From JANOSH01 sp031415695 (GTDB taxonomy: Bacteria > Actinomycetota > Acidimicrobiia > Acidimicrobiales > Ilumatobacteraceae), in assembly GCA_031415695.1 (NCBI GenBank), contig JANOSH010000066.1:62001-126000 (forward strand): a stretch of DNA of 64,000 bases. Reading direction: 5' to 3'. The position numbers were made by a program, and so were the translations under genes. Positions 1 to 8,251 of the stretch are shown here, in pieces (position 1 is the stretch's first letter; every line of letters begins with the position of its first letter). Under the pieces are notes generated by a model. That model made no database searches. It was not told the DNA's origin and saw only the letters and a list, made by a program, of their open reading frames with translations.

Positions 1-550
1 GAAACACACGCGTCTCATCGGGCAAGGTAAGCAATTGCTCGCGAGTTGAATGATAGAGCTGAGACGCCAAGTCGTCGGCGCTCACCCCCACCGACGCCAA
101 CAGGTCGGGGCGGCCAACATCGCCGATGAACATCGTGTCACCGGTAAGCACGCCGTACGGCGCGTCGCCCTTGTGCTCGTAGACGACGATGGAGATGGAT
201 TCGGGTGTATGGCCCGGCGTGTGACGCACCTCGAGAACCACATCGCCTAGCGACAACCGCTGGCCATGTGCTAACCCGTCGATGGGGAACTCGGCCACCG
301 ACTCGGCCACCGACCCGTAGGAGATTACCGCGCCGGTAGCACCTTGAATCTCCATGTGGCCCGAGAGAAAGTCGGCATGGAAGTGTGTCTCGATAACTCG
401 CTCGATGGTCATGCCGTGCTCGGCGGCGTCGGCGAGGTATTGCGATACGTCGCGCTGAGGATCGACGACCACCGCTCGACCGGTGGCCTCATCCCCGATG
501 AGGTACGACGCGTGCGACAAACATCCCAGGTAGTACTGCTTGAAGATCAT
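1..550 (-). CDS. MBL-fold hydrolase, persulfide dioxygenase-like (3' end outside window)
   Basis: The start codon is at 550 and the reading frame is still open at base 1, so about 183 residues are visible and the C-terminus is missing. The N-terminal metal motif HFHADFLSGH is intact (HxHxDxxxH), followed by the later metal-binding region with HTPGHTPES and TGDTMFIGDVGRPDL. This order is that of ETHE1/CstB-type persulfide dioxygenases, which oxidise glutathione or other persulfides to sulfite using iron. A C-terminal rhodanese domain is common in the family but cannot be seen here. It is divergent from two YeeE/YedE genes and shares an intergenic palindrome with them, which supports a role in sulfane-sulfur handling. 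Sure of the fold, less of the substrate. Confidence 0.85.
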   Translation of the reverse strand, partial: MIFKQYYLGCLSHASYLIGDEATGRAVVVDPQRDVSQYLADAAEHGMTIERVIETHFHADFLSGHMEIQGATGAVISYGSVAESVAEFPIDGLAHGQRLSLGDVVLEVRHTPGHTPESISIVVYEHKGDAPYGVLTGDTMFIGDVGRPDLLASVGVSADDLASQLYHSTREQLLTLPDETRVF

Positions 551-594
551 CAGCAATGTCCTTTCCGACAGGGCGACTTCTCCGGATAGCCGAA

Positions 595-604
595 TGTACG
601 TACA
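595..604. promoter_or_regulatory. Putative GntR operator, copy A
   Basis: The perfect 10-bp palindrome TGTACGTACA lies in the 108-bp gap between the divergent MBL and YeeE genes. Near-identical copies occur just before the GntR gene (1650) and before the TauE/SafE gene (3472). The position and the recurrence suggest an operator of the GntR protein. The binding itself is inferred. Confidence 0.6.
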
Positions 605-658
605 ATAGCGTATATTGAATCCGCTTGCACCGCATGGGCAAGAGAGGCCGGAGGCCGT

Positions 659-1132
659 ATGAATGTATTACCCGATCGTTTGCCATGGTTCGTCGCAGGC
701 CCTGTCTTGGGGATGTTGGTCGTTGGCCTGTTTCTCGTAGCCAACCAACCTCTGGGCGCCAGCGGAGCGTACGTGCACACCATGAAGGCGGCTCGCGGCG
801 ACACCGACCGCGTCATCTGGCGGGTGTGGTACTTCGCCGGAATTTTCGCCGGAGGTCTGCTCGCCACTGTCCTCGGGTCCGGGTTCGCCCTAAAGACCGG
901 CTATCAGGCGCTCACCGTCGTTTGGTCCACGCCTGTCGTTGCCGTCGTGGTCTTTGTGGGTGCCGTAGTGATGGGCTACGGCGCTCGCCTCGCCGGCGGC
1001 TGCACGTCGGGCCACGGGATCTGCGGCACGGCGCAACGCTCTCCTGCCAGCTGGGCCGTAACCGCCACGTTCATGGCAACGGCCATCGTCGTCACCGCAC
1101 TTCTCCACACCTTGACGGGCGGTCGGTTGTGA
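659..1132 (+). CDS. YeeE/YedE family transporter half, first subunit
   Basis: A 157-residue membrane protein with about four hydrophobic segments. It carries the family signature GARLAGGCTSGHGICG near residues 115-130, with two cysteines, as in thiosulfate or sulfur-species importers (TsuA-like). The start at 659 follows GGAGG about 6 bases upstream. Its stop overlaps the GTG of the second half-transporter by 4 nt (GTGA), so the two are probably translated together and act as one channel. The substrate is inferred from the family and from the persulfide dioxygenase next door. Confidence 0.88.
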   Translation: MNVLPDRLPWFVAGPVLGMLVVGLFLVANQPLGASGAYVHTMKAARGDTDRVIWRVWYFAGIFAGGLLATVLGSGFALKTGYQALTVVWSTPVVAVVVFVGAVVMGYGARLAGGCTSGHGICGTAQRSPASWAVTATFMATAIVVTALLHTLTGGRL

Positions 1133-1599
1133 ACCGCAACCTCAACGTTTTCGGTGGTCTATTCGGAGCCTCATTCGGGTTTGTACTGGCGGCCGCCCGC
1201 CTGCACGAATACGACACGATCCACCGCATGTTGCGCCTTCAGGAGTTCGACGTGTTCCTGCTGATGGGTTCGGCGATTGCCACATCGTTGCCCATTCTCT
1301 GGATGCTTGAGCGTCGCAGCATTCAGACCCAGTTCGGTGGACGGTTGGTGCTGTCGCGTTCCAAGCCACAGCGTCATCACCTCATCGGCGGCGCAATGTT
1401 CGGCGCCGGTTGGGCGGTAGCGGGGACGTGTCCGGCTCCGGCACTTGCCATGCTCGCATCCGGCGCCAGCCTGGCCCTCGTGGCGATTGTTGGATTGTTC
1501 GCGGGGTTGCATCTGCGTGATCGCCACGCCACCCGGGCAACTATCGGCGACGGCGAACACCGCGAGCTTGTGTCAGCACCATCGTCGAGTAGCCGATAG
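1129..1599 (+). CDS. YeeE/YedE family transporter half, second subunit
   Basis: A 156-residue membrane protein starting at GTG 1129, inside the stop of the preceding gene. It has the second-half signature GAGWAVAGTCPAPAL with one cysteine, which pairs with the GGCTSGHG half to make the full YeeE/YedE pore. An upstream in-frame extension to 625 is open but would lie inside the first subunit's gene and is not coding-like. The C-terminal 30 residues are hydrophilic and cytoplasmic in character. Confidence 0.85.
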   Translation: MNRNLNVFGGLFGASFGFVLAAARLHEYDTIHRMLRLQEFDVFLLMGSAIATSLPILWMLERRSIQTQFGGRLVLSRSKPQRHHLIGGAMFGAGWAVAGTCPAPALAMLASGASLALVAIVGLFAGLHLRDRHATRATIGDGEHRELVSAPSSSSR

Positions 1600-1649
1600 G
1601 CACGGAAACCGGGCCGCCGACGCTCTGAATGCTTGCTAACGGACCCACT

Positions 1650-1659
1650 TGTCCGTACA
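1650..1659. promoter_or_regulatory. Putative GntR operator, copy B (autoregulatory)
   Basis: TGTCCGTACA differs by one base from the palindrome at 595-604 and ends 8 bases before the GTG start of the GntR gene, where it would block transcription of its own promoter. A further partial copy, TGTACGTAAG, lies at 1682-1691 inside the first codons of the gene. Confidence 0.55.
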
Positions 1660-1667
1660 TTGGCCGA

Positions 1668-2447
1668 GTGGCGAAACCTGTTGTACGTAAGCCTGACCGC
1701 GAGAACCCCATGCCGTTGTGGGCTCAAGTACTCGACGACGTGCGGCATCGGCTGGCCGCCGGAGAGTTCACGAACGGGTTTCCCCCCGAGCGGGTACTCA
1801 TCGACCAGTACGACATCAGCCGACACACCATGCGCGACGTGATGCGCCGGCTCCACAACGAAGGGCTGATCAATCGCGAACGCGGGCGCGGCACCTTTCT
1901 TCGCCAGCAAACTATCGAACAGCGCACCGGGTCGCTCTACAGCCTTTTTCGTTCCGTGGAGGACCAAGGCTTCGAGCAGCGCAGCACTGTCCTCCAGCTC
2001 GACGAACGGCTCGACCCAGCCGTCGCCGAGCAGCTCGGGCTGCCACCCGATACCCGCTTTGTCTACCTACACCGGTTGAGATACGCCGACGACACGCCTA
2101 TTGCTACCGACGAACTTTGGCTTCCGTCAGAACTCGCCGGCAAGCTCCTTGACACCGATTTCGGACACACTGCGGTGTATGCCGAACTCGAACGCACCTG
2201 CGGTATTCGTCCGGGGGCCGGCTGGGAACGGGTACATCCGACCATTCCTACCAAGGAAGAACGCACGTTGCTGGGAACGACTGCGAAGCAGCCGGCGTTC
2301 TTGGTGGAACGGTTCACGTCGCACCGCGGGCGGCCGCTCGAATGGCGGCGCACGGTGATTCGTGGCGACATGTACACCTTCATGACCACGTGGACCGACA
2401 CCGGAGTTCGCAGCGAGCGGCCATCGTTCGCACCGGTCCGGGACTAG
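1668..2447 (+). CDS. GntR/HutC family transcriptional regulator
   Basis: A 259-residue repressor-type protein. Residues about 15-80 form the GntR winged helix (LWAQVLDDVRHRLAAGEF, then ISRHTMRDVMRRL and GRGTFL). Residues about 95-250 look like a UTRA ligand-binding domain. GTG 1668 is preferred over the in-frame start at 1629 because the operator-like palindrome at 1650-1659 would otherwise be inside the coding region. It sits between the YeeE pair and the TauE/SafE gene, all of which carry the same palindrome, so it probably controls the sulfur module. The ligand is unknown. Confidence 0.87.
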   Translation: MAKPVVRKPDRENPMPLWAQVLDDVRHRLAAGEFTNGFPPERVLIDQYDISRHTMRDVMRRLHNEGLINRERGRGTFLRQQTIEQRTGSLYSLFRSVEDQGFEQRSTVLQLDERLDPAVAEQLGLPPDTRFVYLHRLRYADDTPIATDELWLPSELAGKLLDTDFGHTAVYAELERTCGIRPGAGWERVHPTIPTKEERTLLGTTAKQPAFLVERFTSHRGRPLEWRRTVIRGDMYTFMTTWTDTGVRSERPSFAPVRD

Positions 2448-2639
2448 GCCCGACCCTTGAGCACCCGACTTCAATGATGGCGCGAAGGCCATTGCGCTTC
2501 GGGACCCACATATCGTCCAAATGTTGTGATGCACCTTTTTCGAAGTGTGTGCGTTAGCCATCGGTGGCCACCTCCCGATGAACCTGCGTACCCCGAGGAG
2601 GACGGCCGCCGGCCTACCCGTTCGTCTAGCACGAAGGCA

Positions 2640-3470
2640 TCAGGCGGCGAGAGCGATGAATGATCGCAGCGCCGTGTAGGCAGCCACGCCCATCACGATG
2701 CGCACGAACCACCGCGACAACAGCGCGCCGTCCAGGCGGCTGGAGACGTGCCCGCCCACGACGGCCCCGGCGACGGCAGCCGAGGTTAGCGTGGCCAGCA
2801 ACGGCCAGTCGAGATGCACTCCGCGCGCCTTCAGCCCAAACGCCGTTGCCGAGTTGATCGCGATGATGAGCAACGACGTGCCAATTGCTTCGGTCATGGG
2901 CAGCCCCAGGCCGATGACCAAAGCTGGCACAATGACGAAGCCGCCGCCCACCCCAAAGAACCCGGTCATCAAACCCACGGACAAACCGGCAGTCAGCACG
3001 CGGTTGAGTTGAATCGCTGGCACCCTCGTGCGCTCACGCACGGCCAGCGAAGATCCTTCGTCGTTGACCAACTGTTCTGTTTCAACAGCGGGTCGACCCG
3101 CCGTCGTTTGGCTGCGCCGCGCCGTCACCGCTGCAGCGACAGCCATCAGCGCAGAAAAGGCCAGCATCAAAAGGTTCGGGTCGAGCCGTTCACTCAACAC
3201 CTTGCCTGCCAGGGATCCGGCGACGCCGACAACGCCGAATGGTACGGCCACATCGGCGCGCACCCGACCGGCTGCCCAATGCGGTCGCAGGGCCACAAGA
3301 GCCGTGACACACACCACCACCAACGATGACGCAGTGGCCAACGCAGGCGACTCGCCTGCGACGTACACCAACACCGGAACCGCCAGAATCGAGCCGCCAG
3401 CACCCACCGTGCCCAGCGACAGGCCGATCAAAACGCCGAGGAATGTCATCAACGCCAGCGATATGTCCAT
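2640..3470 (-). CDS. TauE/SafE family sulfite/sulfonate exporter-like permease
   Basis: A 276-residue protein with about eight hydrophobic segments and the TauE/SafE repeats (GLSLGTVGAGGSILAVP at the start, GLMTGFFGVGGGFVIVPAL in the second half). The start at 3470 is chosen because AAGG lies 9 bases upstream. A longer frame to 3551 would translate the operator-like palindrome at 3472-3481. Members export sulfite, sulfoacetate or related anions. With a persulfide dioxygenase that makes sulfite two genes away, sulfite export is the simplest reading. It is convergent with the GntR gene. Confidence 0.87.
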   Translation of the reverse strand: MDISLALMTFLGVLIGLSLGTVGAGGSILAVPVLVYVAGESPALATASSLVVVCVTALVALRPHWAAGRVRADVAVPFGVVGVAGSLAGKVLSERLDPNLLMLAFSALMAVAAAVTARRSQTTAGRPAVETEQLVNDEGSSLAVRERTRVPAIQLNRVLTAGLSVGLMTGFFGVGGGFVIVPALVIGLGLPMTEAIGTSLLIIAINSATAFGLKARGVHLDWPLLATLTSAAVAGAVVGGHVSSRLDGALLSRWFVRIVMGVAAYTALRSFIALAA

Positions 3471-3471
3471 A

Positions 3472-3481
3472 TGTACGTACC
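3472..3481. promoter_or_regulatory. Putative GntR operator, copy C
   Basis: TGTACGTACC lies between the ribosome-binding site and the start codon of the TauE/SafE gene. It matches the 595-604 palindrome at 9 of 10 bases, with a shared preceding A. Binding here would block transcription or translation of the permease. Confidence 0.55.
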
Positions 3482-3611
3482 TTACGAGAACCGGGCCTGC
3501 ATCCCATACCCGACCTGTGAGATAAGCGTCACACGGGACCAGGGCGGCCACTTTCGCTTCAACGCAACTTCATTGACGCTTCACTAGAACCACACGCGGT
3601 CATGACGACGT

Positions 3612-4310
3612 ACTCACTATGACGCCGGCAGCGTGCGATTGTTCGGGCTCGACCCCGAGCGTCCGAAGGAACGGCTAGCGATACGCCGTCAGCTCGGCTT
3701 CCTTCCACAGCACGCCGGGTTGTACCGCAACTTCAGCGCGTTCGATCTCGTCGATTATGTCGCTGTCCTCAAGGAGATCTCCGACCGGGCGCGTCGGCGG
3801 GCCGAAGTGCGCCGCGTGCTGGTCGCCGTCGGATTGGAGGCCGAGATGCATCAGCGGATCCGAACGCTATCGGGAGGGATGCAGCGCCGCGTTGCGCTCG
3901 CCACGGCGTTACTCGGTGAGCCGCGCCTACTGGTGCTCGACGAACCAGTCGCGGGGCTCGACCCCGACCAGCGCCTACGACTGCGGCAAGTGCTCTCCGA
4001 CGTGGGTTCGGTCGCGACGGTGGTCATGTCGACTCATCAGAGCGACGAGGTCGTGGCCGTCTGTCGCCAAGTCGTCGTGATCGAACGCGGCCGCCGGCTG
4101 TTCGACGGCACACCAGCGGCGCTGGCCGCGGTTGCCGCCGGCCGGGTCTGGGTTGATGACCAGCCACACCCCGGCGCGCTGCGCTCCTGGGTGACCGGCG
4201 ATGGAGCTGTGCGCAGCATTGGTAGCCCGCCGCCCGGCGTGCAAATCGTGAGCCCAACCCTCGACGATGGCTACCTGTTACTCACCAACGAGATCGGAGC
4301 CCACGCATGA
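3612..4310 (+). pseudogene. ABC transporter ATPase lacking its N-terminal Walker A region
   Basis: The reading frame opens only after a stop at 3603; the first usable start is GTG 3633, giving 225 residues. The signature LSGGM, Walker B LLVLDEPVAGLD and H-loop STHQSDE are present, but the P-loop (GxxGxGKS/T) that should lie about 40 residues before LGFLPQ is absent. I found no P-loop in any frame of 3480-3630. Intact relatives are about 290-300 residues. The C-terminal 60 residues are typical of ABC-2 type ATPases. It overlaps the downstream permease by 4 nt. It is probably a 5' truncation; a non-hydrolysing subunit is a less likely alternative. Confidence 0.75.
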
Positions 4311-5878
4311 CCACGCCCGCAAGAGGCTCGGCTGCGGCCGAGCAGGTTTCATTCCGTCCGTTGATTCCCCTCGAGGCCAGGCGCCATCTGCGCCGCGCCT
4401 CGATCTGGATCGGTTTCGCGATCTCGGCGACGATGATGATGCTCGTGGTTTTCGTGTGGGAGGACACGTGGTCGGGTGACCTTGCGGGCCAAGTTCCGTT
4501 GGCGATCACGCCGCTGGCGTTCGGCACGTTTATTGCCGGGGTGCTCAGCGGTGGGCGCGACCGCTCGACCGCGCTTCCGGGACTCGCCGAAGAAGCCGCG
4601 CTCGACGATGGCGAACGGGCGCTTGCCCGTCTCGGTGCCCTCACGGTGCCCGTCGTACTCGGCGTCGTCCTCGCGATCGCGGCGGCGATTGCGTCGCGAA
4701 TCGAGGGGGGCTTCGTGATCGGCGATGCGCCGTGGCGAACCGATTCGGCGATGCTCGGGCCGCTCGAACTCCTCCAACTCCCACTCGTCGTCGCGCTCGG
4801 AGGGGCCATAGGGCTCGCCGCCGGACGATCGACGCGACGCGCCGCGCCGGCGGTGATCATCGGCGCGATTGCGACGGTTCTCGCGACGTCCGGCTGGTGG
4901 GCGCTCAATATGCCTGGACTGCACGCGTTCACCTGGCTTCAGATCCAACCCATCGAGATCGACTTACCGGCCCCCATCGATCCGGCTTCGTTCCCGGCCG
5001 GTTGGTTTGTGAACACTCCCAGCGAGTACGACGGCTGGCGGCGTCAGATGGTCCATCTGCCCACCGTTGCATCGCACAACGTCTATCTACTCGGCCTGAT
5101 CGTGTTGGCCGCCGGTGTAGCGGTACGCCAGCAACGTGGCCGACGTCTCGCAATCCTCGCGGGTCGGTCGCAGCCGTGGGCGCAATCGCGCAACTCATCG
5201 CCTCGCCGTTCTAACCTCGACGTGACGATCATGCCAACGCCACCATCCGCGCAGAGTTCCGAGCGGATCGGCTCAACCAGCGATCGGCGGCGCGACTTCG
5301 TCGCCTGGTTTGCCCCAACGTGGCGATCGACACAGTGGCTACCCATGGCTACCGTCGGCCTCGTCCTCGCCGTCATTGGAGGCATTACCCGGCTCCGGGG
5401 GACCACCGCGCCAGACTCACTACTTGTGGCCGCCTGCGGGGCGTTCGTCGCCACTGCGGTTCTGGCGCTCGACGACTCGGCCCACACCCTGGTACACGCC
5501 ACACCAACGTCGGCGCGCATCCGTCTCTTGCACCGAGTCGCGGTGACAGCACCCATCGCGATGTGCGGCCTGGCGCTGGTCGTCGGAGCGCAACGACTGC
5601 TGTTCGAACCGCCGTCGAGCGCACCGCCATCCGCACTGGCCGTCGCGTCGCTCCTCTCAACCGGAATCGCAACGAAAGCCCTGGTAAACCGACGACGACC
5701 TGAACTTGCCGCGGAGACCGGTGCCGGGGTGGCGCTCGGATGGGCACTGATCGGCCTCGCGCTTGCACCACAGATCGCACCGACATCGATCACGATGGCA
5801 TGGCGCGATCACCCATGGCCAGTGCTCCTCGCCACGCTCGTTGCAACATTCCTCGCAACCGGGTCACAAGCGACCTGA
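4307..5878 (+). CDS. ABC-2-like membrane protein, partner of the truncated ATPase
   Basis: A 523-residue protein with roughly ten to twelve hydrophobic segments in two blocks. The first is at about 25-205 and the second at about 345-520, separated by a hydrophilic stretch. It starts with ATGA overlapping the ATPase stop, which points to a transporter pair. No family motif was recognised beyond general permease character, and the substrate is unknown. With its ATPase truncated the transporter may no longer work. Confidence 0.6.
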   Translation: MTTPARGSAAAEQVSFRPLIPLEARRHLRRASIWIGFAISATMMMLVVFVWEDTWSGDLAGQVPLAITPLAFGTFIAGVLSGGRDRSTALPGLAEEAALDDGERALARLGALTVPVVLGVVLAIAAAIASRIEGGFVIGDAPWRTDSAMLGPLELLQLPLVVALGGAIGLAAGRSTRRAAPAVIIGAIATVLATSGWWALNMPGLHAFTWLQIQPIEIDLPAPIDPASFPAGWFVNTPSEYDGWRRQMVHLPTVASHNVYLLGLIVLAAGVAVRQQRGRRLAILAGRSQPWAQSRNSSPRRSNLDVTIMPTPPSAQSSERIGSTSDRRRDFVAWFAPTWRSTQWLPMATVGLVLAVIGGITRLRGTTAPDSLLVAACGAFVATAVLALDDSAHTLVHATPTSARIRLLHRVAVTAPIAMCGLALVVGAQRLLFEPPSSAPPSALAVASLLSTGIATKALVNRRRPELAAETGAGVALGWALIGLALAPQIAPTSITMAWRDHPWPVLLATLVATFLATGSQAT

Positions 5879-5980
5879 CCCACGACAACGTCGGTCGTCG
5901 ACCGTGGCGCGGAATTTGCAGAAACCTCTTGACCACAAGGGGCATCCGCAGCACAGTTGTACTGACGTGAGGGGAGTGCA

Positions 5981-8251
5981 ATGCCGCTCGACTCGACACC
6001 TATTCCAGTGGGAGCACTGCCAGGGATAGTCGCTGGCCCAGTATTGCGTCGTCTCACGGCTACCTCGGTCAGCGTGTGGGTGGCCTGTGTTGCGCCTGAT
6101 CCGATCACGCTCACGGTGCGTCGCCACTCGGGCGGTGGACCAGCGCCGTTCCCGGCGACTGTAACGGTAACGGTGTCGCCTACGAGGGTCGGCGTGAACC
6201 TCTGGATGGCGGTGCTGACCGCCGATGCTGTCGGCGGAGCCTTCCTCGGCGGCGACATCTACGAGTATGAGTTGTCGGCCGGATGGGAGCAGTCACGCGG
6301 TGCGATCGACTGGTCCGACTTGTCGTTGGCGCCAGCCACGCGGCCGACATTTCTCGGCCCACCGGCAACGGCAGCCGAGCTGGTGGTGTATCACACGTCA
6401 TGTCGAAAGCCCCACGGCGGCGGTCGCGATGGGCTGGCACTCGCAGTATCGGACATGTCGAAACGATTCGATGCCGCACCACCGCCTCAGCCGCACCTGC
6501 TCGTGATGTCGGGTGACCAGATCTATGCCGACGAGGTAGGCCATCCCCTCATGCCCCGTGTGCTGCGAGTGGCCGCCGATCTGATCGGTGTCAATGAGAC
6601 TGCAGCGTTCGGCGCCGCGCCGCCGATCGGTGGACGAAAGCAGGGAACCGACGCGCTCGGATATACCGGAGCGACGGCGAACCACCTGTGGACCTACGCC
6701 GAGTTCATGGCGATGTACCTGTTGGTGTGGTCGCCAGTGCTGTGGCCCACAACGTTGGAATCGTTCCCGACCACTGGCCCGCCCGATGTGGATCCGACGG
6801 TTTCGAAAGCGGCTTGGGACGAGGACCTCGCCAATGTCGAGCTCTTCAGGGCCGTTCTTGCGGACGTGCGCCGGGTACTCGCCAACGTGCCATCGCTCAT
6901 GATCTTCGATGACCATGAGATCACCGACGACTGGAACATCGATCACGGCTGGGTGAATGGGGTGTACGCCAAGGCCAACGGGCGTCGGGCCGTCACCAAC
7001 GGGCTGCTGGCCTATGCCCTGTGTCAGCACTGGGGTAACAACCCTGCCCCGTTCAACACCGTCGGGTCGGCGGAACGCGGGGTGCTCGACGCAGTATCGG
7101 CGGCCGTAAGCGCCTCGTCGCCGACCAGCCCGGCATCGGCGTGTGCCGGCTTTCTCGGCCTTCCGTCCGGCCCCTTGCCGACCGCCCCACCGGCGCAGGT
7201 ATTGCGCGATCTCACCGCACCGGACGCCATCCGCTACGAGGTCACGATCGGACCCACTGAGGGTTGGCCCGTGCGCATTGTACTGCTCGACGAACGCACG
7301 GCACGCGAGTATCCGCGTGCCGATGGTCGCGGCGCCCGAATCTCTCGTGCCGCGCTTGCGGTACAGCTGCCGCCCCCGGTCAGCACGGTGCCGTTCACCA
7401 TTGTCGTGGCGTCAGCACCCATTCTCGGCAGCGAGTTGGTCGAAGATGTGATCCAGCCACTGTTCGACGTGTTGCTACCCGGTGGTGCCCGCTTCACCGA
7501 TTTCGAATCGTGGTCGGCCGTGCAGGCCAATCATCAGGACCTGCTGGCCCGCCTTGCCGCCCATGATCCGGTGGTCGTGCTGTCGGGCGATGTCCACTAC
7601 GGCTTTACCACTCGACTTACCCGCACCGAGGGCGGCGTCACGACGCGCGTTGCGCAGTTGACGGCATCAGCGGCCAAGAACATCGAAATCAAGAACGCCG
7701 CCATCAGTCTGTTCAGCGAACTGATCATGCGCCTCGGTCTCGAACGCGGGCGCGAGACATCGGGTTTCGCGACGTTGTCGACGATCGACCGCACCAAGTT
7801 GTTGTCGGCACCGCCATCGGGTTCGGTGTTGGCGTGGGACGACACAGCCGACGTGTTGCTCGGCCGGGTGGCACGAGACGGGGCCTCGTCACCCACGGCC
7901 ATCGCAACCCCGATTGCCGTGGCCTACGGTTTGGCGGCACCAGGGTGGACCTATGTGGTCGAGCCGGTTGACGACTCGATGGCCGGTTTCGCAGCACCGA
8001 GCGTTGATACTCCGTGGGCCGGATGGGATCCGGCGAAGTCACTACGGATGGCTGCCGCGCTGCAAGAAGCCGACCTCGAACGGTTCGGCCGGATGTTTGT
8101 CGGGTTGCCGCAAATGGCCGTCGTGTCGTTCTCCGATTCGGGCAACGCGCTCACCGTGCATCACGAGTTGCGGTGCCCCGTCGGTAGCACCGAACCGGGT
8201 CCTGTGGGCACCGATCGTCATGTGATCGCCACCGAGGTCGTGTTGGCATGA
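5981..8251 (+). CDS. PhoD-like metallophosphatase without signal peptide; first gene of the five-gene block
   Basis: A 756-residue protein. Residues 15-110 look like the N-terminal beta-sandwich of PhoD proteins. The metallophosphatase domain follows, with SCR at about 140, GDQIYAD at 178-184, FDDHEITDDW at about 309 and GDVHYG at about 536, which are the metal ligands of the PhoD family. Unlike secreted PhoD phosphodiesterases it begins directly with the folded domain and has no Tat or Sec signal. The start is backed by AGGGGAG 6 bases upstream. It overlaps the 1141-aa gene by 4 nt and is the only member of the block with a recognisable enzyme fold. The substrate is unknown. Confidence 0.83.
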   Translation: MPLDSTPIPVGALPGIVAGPVLRRLTATSVSVWVACVAPDPITLTVRRHSGGGPAPFPATVTVTVSPTRVGVNLWMAVLTADAVGGAFLGGDIYEYELSAGWEQSRGAIDWSDLSLAPATRPTFLGPPATAAELVVYHTSCRKPHGGGRDGLALAVSDMSKRFDAAPPPQPHLLVMSGDQIYADEVGHPLMPRVLRVAADLIGVNETAAFGAAPPIGGRKQGTDALGYTGATANHLWTYAEFMAMYLLVWSPVLWPTTLESFPTTGPPDVDPTVSKAAWDEDLANVELFRAVLADVRRVLANVPSLMIFDDHEITDDWNIDHGWVNGVYAKANGRRAVTNGLLAYALCQHWGNNPAPFNTVGSAERGVLDAVSAAVSASSPTSPASACAGFLGLPSGPLPTAPPAQVLRDLTAPDAIRYEVTIGPTEGWPVRIVLLDERTAREYPRADGRGARISRAALAVQLPPPVSTVPFTIVVASAPILGSELVEDVIQPLFDVLLPGGARFTDFESWSAVQANHQDLLARLAAHDPVVVLSGDVHYGFTTRLTRTEGGVTTRVAQLTASAAKNIEIKNAAISLFSELIMRLGLERGRETSGFATLSTIDRTKLLSAPPSGSVLAWDDTADVLLGRVARDGASSPTAIATPIAVAYGLAAPGWTYVVEPVDDSMAGFAAPSVDTPWAGWDPAKSLRMAAALQEADLERFGRMFVGLPQMAVVSFSDSGNALTVHHELRCPVGSTEPGPVGTDRHVIATEVVLA

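Noticed and set aside
625..1128. N-terminal extension of the second YeeE/YedE protein
   Set aside because: It would translate an out-of-frame copy of the first subunit's gene, is Arg-rich and not family-like; GTG 1129 gives a normal start.
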